From Nocardia sp. CY41 (lineage in GTDB: Bacteria > Actinomycetota > Actinomycetes > Mycobacteriales > Mycobacteriaceae): DNA of 64,000 nt. The stretch covers positions 271,130 to 335,129 of the forward strand of contig NZ_VUOS01000007.1 in NCBI RefSeq assembly GCF_009829325.1. Reading direction: 5' to 3'. Shown here one piece after another: positions 57,486 to 64,000 of the stretch. Within the stretch, counting starts at the first letter, position 1; each line of letters begins with the position of its first letter. The notes under the pieces are model-generated. The model worked only from the letters and a program-made list of their open reading frames with translations, was not told the origin of the DNA and did no database searches. The position numbers and the translations under genes were made by a program.

Positions 57486-59101
57486 GTCCTTCAGTCGCAG
57501 CCCAAGCCAGCGAGGCGGACGAGCGCTACCGCGCCGCCGCCTTCATGAAGCGGTCGATCAACAAGGTCTTCCCGACACACTGGTCGTTCCTGCTCGGCGA
57601 GATCGCCCTCTACAGCTTCATCATCCTGCTGCTGTCGGGCGTCTACCTGACCCTGTTCTTCGATCCGTCGATGAGCGAGGTCGTCTACAACGGCGCCTAC
57701 CAGCCGCTGCGCGGCGTGACCATGTCGCGGGCGTACGAGACGGCGCTCAACATCACCTTCGAGGTGCGCGGCGGCCTGTTCGTCCGCCAGGTCCACCACT
57801 GGGCGGCCCTGCTGTTCGCGGCGTCGATCATCATCCACTTGTTCCGCATCTTCTTCACCGGCGCGTTCCGCAAGCCGCGTGAGGCGAACTGGGTGATCGG
57901 ATCGCTGCTGCTGATCCTGGCGATGTTCGAAGGGTTCTTCGGGTACTCGCTGCCCGACGACCTGCTCTCCGGCACCGGCCTGCGGGCCGCGTTCGGCGGT
58001 ATCACGATGAGCATCCCGATCATCGGCACCTGGATGCACTGGCTGATCTTCGGCGGTGACTTCCCCGGCGACATCATCATCCCGCGGCTCTACATCGCGC
58101 ACGTGCTGTTGTTCCCCGGCATCATCCTGGCGCTGATCGCAGCGCACGTGGCGCTGGTGTGGTACCAGAAGCACACCCAGTTCCCCGGCCCCGGCCGCAC
58201 CGAGAACAACGTGGTGGGCGCGCGGATCGTGCCGGTGTTCGCCGCCGATCAGGGCGCGTTCTTCGCCTTCACCCTCGGCATCGTGGGCATCATGGGCGGC
58301 GTGTTCCAGATCAACCCGATCTGGAACCTGGGACCGTACAACCCGTCGCAGGTGTCGGCGGGTTCGCAGCCGGACTTCTACATGATGTGGACCGACGGCA
58401 TGGCCCGGTTGATGCCGCCGTGGGAGCTCTACCTCGGCAACTACACGGTCCCGGCGGTGTTCTGGGTCGCGCTGATCATGGGTCTGGTGTTCACCGTGCT
58501 GATCGCCTACCCGTGGATCGAGAAGCGGCTGACCGGCGACACCAGCGCGCACCACAACCTGTTGCAGCGTCCGCGCGACGTCCCGGTCCGGACCGCGATC
58601 GGCGCGATGGCCATCGCGTTCTACCTGGTCCTGACGCTGTCGTGTGTCAACGACATCATCGCGCTGAAGTTCGACATCTCGCTGAACGCGACCACGTGGA
58701 TCGGCCGCATCGGCCTGCTGATCGCGCCGCCGGTCGCGTACTACCTCACCTACCGGTTCTGCCTCGGGCTGCAGCGCAGCGACCGCGCGGTGCTCGAGCA
58801 CGGCATCGAGACCGGCGTGATCAAGCGTCTGCCGCACGGCGAGTACATCGAGGTGCACCAGCCGCTCGGCCCGGTCGACGACCACGGCCACCCGATCCCG
58901 CTGGAGTACCAGGGTGCACCGGTCCCGAAGCGGATGAACCAGCTCGGTTCGGCCGGCAGCCCCGGCACCGGCAGCTTCCTGCGGCCCGACCCGCAGGAGG
59001 AGAGCGACCGGCACTTCGAGATCGATCACGCGGAAGAGCACAAGCAGCTGAAGGTGCTGCAGCGCGTGCAAGAGGCGGCGAACGGCAAGAACGGCCACTG
59101 A
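57482..59101 (+). CDS. qcrB: Cytochrome bc1 complex cytochrome b subunit
   Basis: This 539-residue membrane protein has the heme-ligand histidines in [20 protein letters not shown] and in the [12 protein letters not shown] and [20 protein letters not shown] region. It also has a long soluble C-terminal tail (about 130 residues) seen in actinobacterial QcrB. It forms the quinol-oxidising site of complex III. It is the last gene of the operon and is followed by a terminator. Confidence 0.95.
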   Translation: MSPSVAAQASEADERYRAAAFMKRSINKVFPTHWSFLLGEIALYSFIILLLSGVYLTLFFDPSMSEVVYNGAYQPLRGVTMSRAYETALNITFEVRGGLFVRQVHHWAALLFAASIIIHLFRIFFTGAFRKPREANWVIGSLLLILAMFEGFFGYSLPDDLLSGTGLRAAFGGITMSIPIIGTWMHWLIFGGDFPGDIIIPRLYIAHVLLFPGIILALIAAHVALVWYQKHTQFPGPGRTENNVVGARIVPVFAADQGAFFAFTLGIVGIMGGVFQINPIWNLGPYNPSQVSAGSQPDFYMMWTDGMARLMPPWELYLGNYTVPAVFWVALIMGLVFTVLIAYPWIEKRLTGDTSAHHNLLQRPRDVPVRTAIGAMAIAFYLVLTLSCVNDIIALKFDISLNATTWIGRIGLLIAPPVAYYLTYRFCLGLQRSDRAVLEHGIETGVIKRLPHGEYIEVHQPLGPVDDHGHPIPLEYQGAPVPKRMNQLGSAGSPGTGSFLRPDPQEESDRHFEIDHAEEHKQLKVLQRVQEAANGKNGH

Positions 59102-59115
59102 CGCCCGTCACGCGA

Positions 59116-59146
59116 ACGGCCCCGAGTCGATCCGACTCGGGGCCGT
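59116..59146. terminator. Terminator after qcrB
   Basis: The arms acggccccgagtcg (59116-59129) and cgactcggggccgt (59133-59146) pair over 14 bases with a three-base loop. It lies between the convergent qcrB and RNase AS genes and could serve both. Confidence 0.85.
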
Positions 59147-59166
59147 CGTGCGTCATGCCGCGGGTG

Positions 59167-61240
<2,074 letters not shown>

Positions 61241-61289
61241 GTCCCCGCATCCGGGCCGCGTAGTCGTCGCCGATCCGCGGGCCGGTCCG

Positions 61290-63257
61290 CTAGGGGAGGG
61301 CCACGATGGTGACGGTGTCGCCCGCCTCGAGGTTGACACCGATGGCCGGGGTCTGCGAGACCACCAGCGAGCTGTCCGCCCGGGCCAGCTGCTTCACCTC
61401 GACCTGTAGACCGAGGCTCTCCAGTTTGGCGCGGGCGTTGGCCACGGTCCACCCGCGCACGTCCGGCATCTTCAACGCGTTGGAGATCAGCAGGACGACG
61501 CCGTCGCCGGATTGGATGGTGGCGCCCGCGCCCGGCTGCGTGCCGATGGCCTTGTCCGCCTCGATCGCGCGGTCGAACTGCGGTTTGGTCTCGCGTATCG
61601 CGATGCCGGCGTCGCTGAGGATCTTGGTGGCCTCGTCGGTCGACTTACCGCGGACGTCGGGAACCTTCACCGGCTGGGATCCCTTGCTGCGGTAGACCTT
61701 CACCTGCGCGCCGAGCGGCAGCACGGTGCCGGGCCTCGGCTCCACCCTGGCGACCGTTCCCTTCGGCGCGGTGCTGCCCTCTTCACCGGCGTCCACCGGT
61801 TGCAGGCCGTTGTCCCGGATGAACTGGTTGACCTTCGACACCTGGTCACCGGGCTTGACGTCCGGCACCTTGGGCTTGCCATTGGAGACCAGGACGGCGA
61901 CCGTGGACCCTTTGGTGATCTTGGATCCGGCGGACGGGTCGCTGCCGACCACGCCGCCGACCGGGATGGTGTCCGACGCCTTCTGCCGGATCTCGGTCTC
62001 GAACCCGGCGTTCTGCAACGTGGCGACCGCTTTGTCGGTGTCCAGACCGGCGATCGGCGGCACCGGCGAGTAACGGCCGACACCCAGCCACCAGCCCCCG
62101 ATGCCCACCAGCAACGTGAGAACCGCGACGATGGCCACCCACAGCCACACGGTGCGCCGGGACCGGGTGAGTTCGTCGGCGTAGGGCGAGTACGGCGGTG
62201 CGGGGTGAGCCTGCCGCACCGGTTGCGGCGGGTCGTAAGCCTCCGGGCCGTGATCGATGCGGGGCCGCTGCGCGGTGACCACCCTGGTGTGCTGCACCGG
62301 CTGCGGTGCGCGCGGCTCATGGGCCGACGCCCCGGCGAAGCCCGGCCGGTCGTCCGGAGCCGGCGCAACGGCGCGGTAGCTCGCACTGAGATGCTCGGCG
62401 GACTCCTGCGGCGCAGGCACCCGATACGGGGGCAGGTGCAGCGCGGCGCCGATCTGCCGCAGCGCGGCGGCCATCTCGTTCGCGTCCGCGAACCGGTGCG
62501 CGGGTTCACGCGCGGTGGCCTTGGCGACCAGTTCGTCGAATTCCGGCGGCACCCCGGAGATGAAGCCGCTCGGGCTGGGCACGTCGTTCTCGATGCGTTG
62601 ATACGCCACCGAGATCGATGTGTCGCCGGTGAACGGTACCCGGCCGGTGAGCAGTTCGAAGATCAGCAGGCCGAAGGAGTAGACGTCGCTGCGGGAGTCG
62701 GCGGAGCCGCTGGTGACCTGCTCCGGAGAGAGGTAGGCGGCGGTGCCGAGAATGACGCTCGCCGACGTGGTGTTCGCCGCCGCCACCGCGCGCACCAAGC
62801 CGAAGTCGGCGATCTTGACCTCGCCCGCGTCCGAGATCAGCACGTTCTCCGGTTTGATGTCGCGGTGTACCAGGCCCGCGGAGTGGGCGACGCCGATCGC
62901 CGCGAGGACCGGCTCGGCGACGGCGCGTACCGCGTGCGGGGGCATCGGGCCGCGTTCACGCAGCAGCTCACGCAGGGTGCCGCCCTCGACCAGTTCCATG
63001 ATCAGGAAGGGGTGATCGCCGTCGACGCCCTGGTCGTACACCGCGACCAGCGAAGGATGCTTGAGTTTGGCGACCGCGCGCGCCTCGAACTCGAACCGCG
63101 AGAGGAACTGCGGGTCGCCGGCGAACTTCGGATCCATCACCTTGATGGCGACCGGCCGGTCCAGGCGGGTGTCGACCCCGCGGAAGACCATCGACATTCC
63201 GCCGCGGGCGATCGGCGCATCGATCCGATAGCGCCCTTCCAGCATCTGGCCGATCAA
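61290..63257 (-). CDS. pknL: Serine/threonine protein kinase PknL with PASTA repeats
   Basis: This transmembrane kinase of about 655 residues has an N-terminal Hanks domain: GGMSMVFRGVD, VAIKVMD (catalytic Lys), LVHRDIKPENVLI, ADFGLVRAV and GTAAYLSPEQV. A proline-rich juxtamembrane part, one membrane helix near residue 370, and about four extracellular PASTA domains (PDVRGKSTDEATKILSDAG and similar) follow. PASTA domains bind muropeptides. TTG 63257 is chosen for the GGAGG seven bases upstream; ATG 63245 and GTG 63278 are alternatives. The neighbouring Rv2175c-like gene encodes its known mycobacterial substrate. Confidence 0.92.
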   Translation of the reverse strand: MIGQMLEGRYRIDAPIARGGMSMVFRGVDTRLDRPVAIKVMDPKFAGDPQFLSRFEFEARAVAKLKHPSLVAVYDQGVDGDHPFLIMELVEGGTLRELLRERGPMPPHAVRAVAEPVLAAIGVAHSAGLVHRDIKPENVLISDAGEVKIADFGLVRAVAAANTTSASVILGTAAYLSPEQVTSGSADSRSDVYSFGLLIFELLTGRVPFTGDTSISVAYQRIENDVPSPSGFISGVPPEFDELVAKATAREPAHRFADANEMAAALRQIGAALHLPPYRVPAPQESAEHLSASYRAVAPAPDDRPGFAGASAHEPRAPQPVQHTRVVTAQRPRIDHGPEAYDPPQPVRQAHPAPPYSPYADELTRSRRTVWLWVAIVAVLTLLVGIGGWWLGVGRYSPVPPIAGLDTDKAVATLQNAGFETEIRQKASDTIPVGGVVGSDPSAGSKITKGSTVAVLVSNGKPKVPDVKPGDQVSKVNQFIRDNGLQPVDAGEEGSTAPKGTVARVEPRPGTVLPLGAQVKVYRSKGSQPVKVPDVRGKSTDEATKILSDAGIAIRETKPQFDRAIEADKAIGTQPGAGATIQSGDGVVLLISNALKMPDVRGWTVANARAKLESLGLQVEVKQLARADSSLVVSQTPAIGVNLEAGDTVTIVALP

Positions 63258-63375
63258 GAGAAGTCCTCCGGCTTTCACATAGTCAGCCGCTCCGTGCGGC
63301 CCCCACGATGGTATCGACTCCCACCATCCCGGGTGTCTCACGACGTGCGGCGCCCGACCGTCTACCGTTGTCCGG

Positions 63376-63744
63376 GTGAGTGCATTTCCCTGCAGTGACG
63401 ACGTCCTTCCGCAGTCGGTGGCCCTGGTGCCGCTGCCGGAGGTGGCCGAGCGGCTCGGGCTGGTGGTGACCCGGGTGCACCAGATGCTGCGCGATCACCA
63501 GTTGATCGCGGTCCGCCGAGGCGGCGTGGCGGGCGTCCCCGAGCGCTTCTTCGACGACACGGGCGCGGTCGTGAAGCCGCTGCCGGGCCTGATCACGGTG
63601 ATGCGCGACGCCAAGTACACCGACGCGGAGATCCTGGAGTGGATCTTCACCGAAGACGAGACCCTGCCCGGCAAGCCGATCGACGCCCTGCACGGGCCGC
63701 TCGCCCGGGAAGTCCTGCGCCGGGCAGCCGCGGAGCCCTTTTGA
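63376..63744 (+). CDS. DNA-binding protein, Rv2175c-like (PknL partner)
   Basis: This 122-residue winged-helix-type protein has LPEVAERLGLVVTRVHQMLRDHQLIAVRRGG as its helix-turn-helix region and PERFFDDTGAVVKPLPGLITVM after it. The mycobacterial orthologue binds DNA and is phosphorylated by PknL, which lowers binding. It is divergent from pknL. The start is GTG 63376. Repeat copy D begins four bases after the stop. Confidence 0.88.
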   Translation: MSAFPCSDDVLPQSVALVPLPEVAERLGLVVTRVHQMLRDHQLIAVRRGGVAGVPERFFDDTGAVVKPLPGLITVMRDAKYTDAEILEWIFTEDETLPGKPIDALHGPLAREVLRRAAAEPF

Positions 63745-63747
63745 TTT

Positions 63748-63891
63748 CAGCGCCTGCGGCGCTGGGTGTTCGCGGCCCCTTTGTGGCTCGCGTTTGCGCG
63801 ACCGCCGCTTGCTCCTTCGTCGCGTACGCGGCGGCCGCGCAAACGCGAGCCGGGCCGCGAACGGCGGATGTTCGGTCTCGCTTCGCTCGGA
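63748..63891 (+). repeat. Dispersed structured repeat, copy D
   Basis: The hairpin cagcgcctgcggcgctg (63748-63764) precedes a long stem-loop. Pairings are gttcgcggccc (63768-63778) with 63852-63862; ggctcgcgtttgcgcg (63785-63800) with cgcgcaaacgcgagcc (63836-63851); and ccgccgc (63802-63808) with gcggcgg (63828-63834). The loop is TTGCTCCTTCGTCGCGTAC. The left side has a six-base bulge. The tail GGTCTCGCTTCGCTCGGAA follows. Confidence 0.82.
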
Positions 63892-63967
63892 AGACGTGGT
63901 TGCGGTGAGCTGGGCGCGTTGGAGATGAACCTTGCGGCCCGTAGCGCGCCGTTTCGGAGGCTCCTTT

Positions 63968-64000
63968 GCGGTGGCCGCCGCTTGCTCCTTCGTCGCGTAC
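63968..64000 (+). repeat. Partial second repeat copy at the window end
   Basis: The last bases repeat the inner part of the element (gccgccgcttgctcc and ttcgtcgcgtac), then the window ends. Whether the right arm follows cannot be seen. Confidence 0.6.

Noticed and set aside
57491..59098. A 535-codon minus-strand frame opposite qcrB
   Set aside because: qcrB is certain from heme ligands and operon overlap; the opposite frame is a codon-bias shadow.

Overview
The window looks like chromosomal DNA of a high-GC, mycolic-acid-bearing actinomycete, most likely Nocardia or a close relative (inference). The reasons are the GTG/TTG-rich starts, the PknL/Rv2175c pair, PimB-type mannosyltransferase, DUF3043 protein, actinobacterial cytochrome bc1-aa3 genes, and a gene content that follows the lipA to pknL stretch of Mycobacterium tuberculosis (Rv2218-Rv2175c) almost gene for gene.

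Left arm (1-27.4 kb), mostly housekeeping: a secreted SLT transglycosylase, an ATPase remnant, a secreted alpha/beta hydrolase, lipA and lipB, a small membrane protein, a GNAT enzyme and an epimerase, the E2 acyltransferase (dlaT/sucB), a leucyl aminopeptidase with an abnormal run-on C-terminus, TetR and GNAT genes, gcvT, ilvE, a metallo-beta-lactamase-fold hydrolase, the late cobalamin genes cobS, cobT and cobU, a GlxA-type regulator, a DUF3043 protein, an A-type Fe-S carrier, adenosine kinase, asnB, ctaC and ctaF. Lipoate synthesis and transfer (lipA, lipB) sit beside their client E2 enzyme; gcvT acts with the lipoylated H protein.

Accessory island (27.4-36 kb): a TetR regulator, a secreted CSLREA/beta-helix protein, an MFS exporter, and then a compact peptide-maturation cluster. 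The cluster holds a 51-codon candidate precursor peptide behind a good promoter, a TfuA-like protein, a YcaO enzyme, an alpha/beta hydrolase, an HTTM-like membrane protein, and a second CysO-like sulfur-carrier protein ending in Gly-Gly. YcaO plus TfuA is the known signature of peptide backbone thioamidation. A dedicated sulfur carrier beside that pair suggests a thioamide RiPP pathway with its own sulfur supply. This is the main candidate for an undescribed system.

Right arm (36-64 kb): an FAD oxidoreductase, a PhoD phosphatase, a Spo0M protein, a decayed trpF-like gene, a PlsC acyltransferase, a ROK kinase, the Rv2183c-Rv2186c-like genes, a PimB-like mannosyltransferase, a membrane-anchored peptidase-like protein, two NlpC/P60 hydrolases, a DEDDh/GIY-YIG protein, an Lrp-type domain protein, trpD, ctaE-qcrCAB (respiratory complex III and part of IV), RNase AS, class II DAHP synthase, PknL and its DNA-binding partner. 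Compared with the recalled M. tuberculosis order, the plsC-to-qcrB block appears inverted, with the accessory island at one junction.

A dispersed structured repeat occurs four times (near 21.0, 45.9, 53.8 and 63.8 kb). Three copies form a long hairpin whose stem differs between copies by compensating base changes around a conserved loop.

Limits: starts, motifs and hairpins were read by eye. Family assignments rest on recognised motifs and gene context, without any database search.
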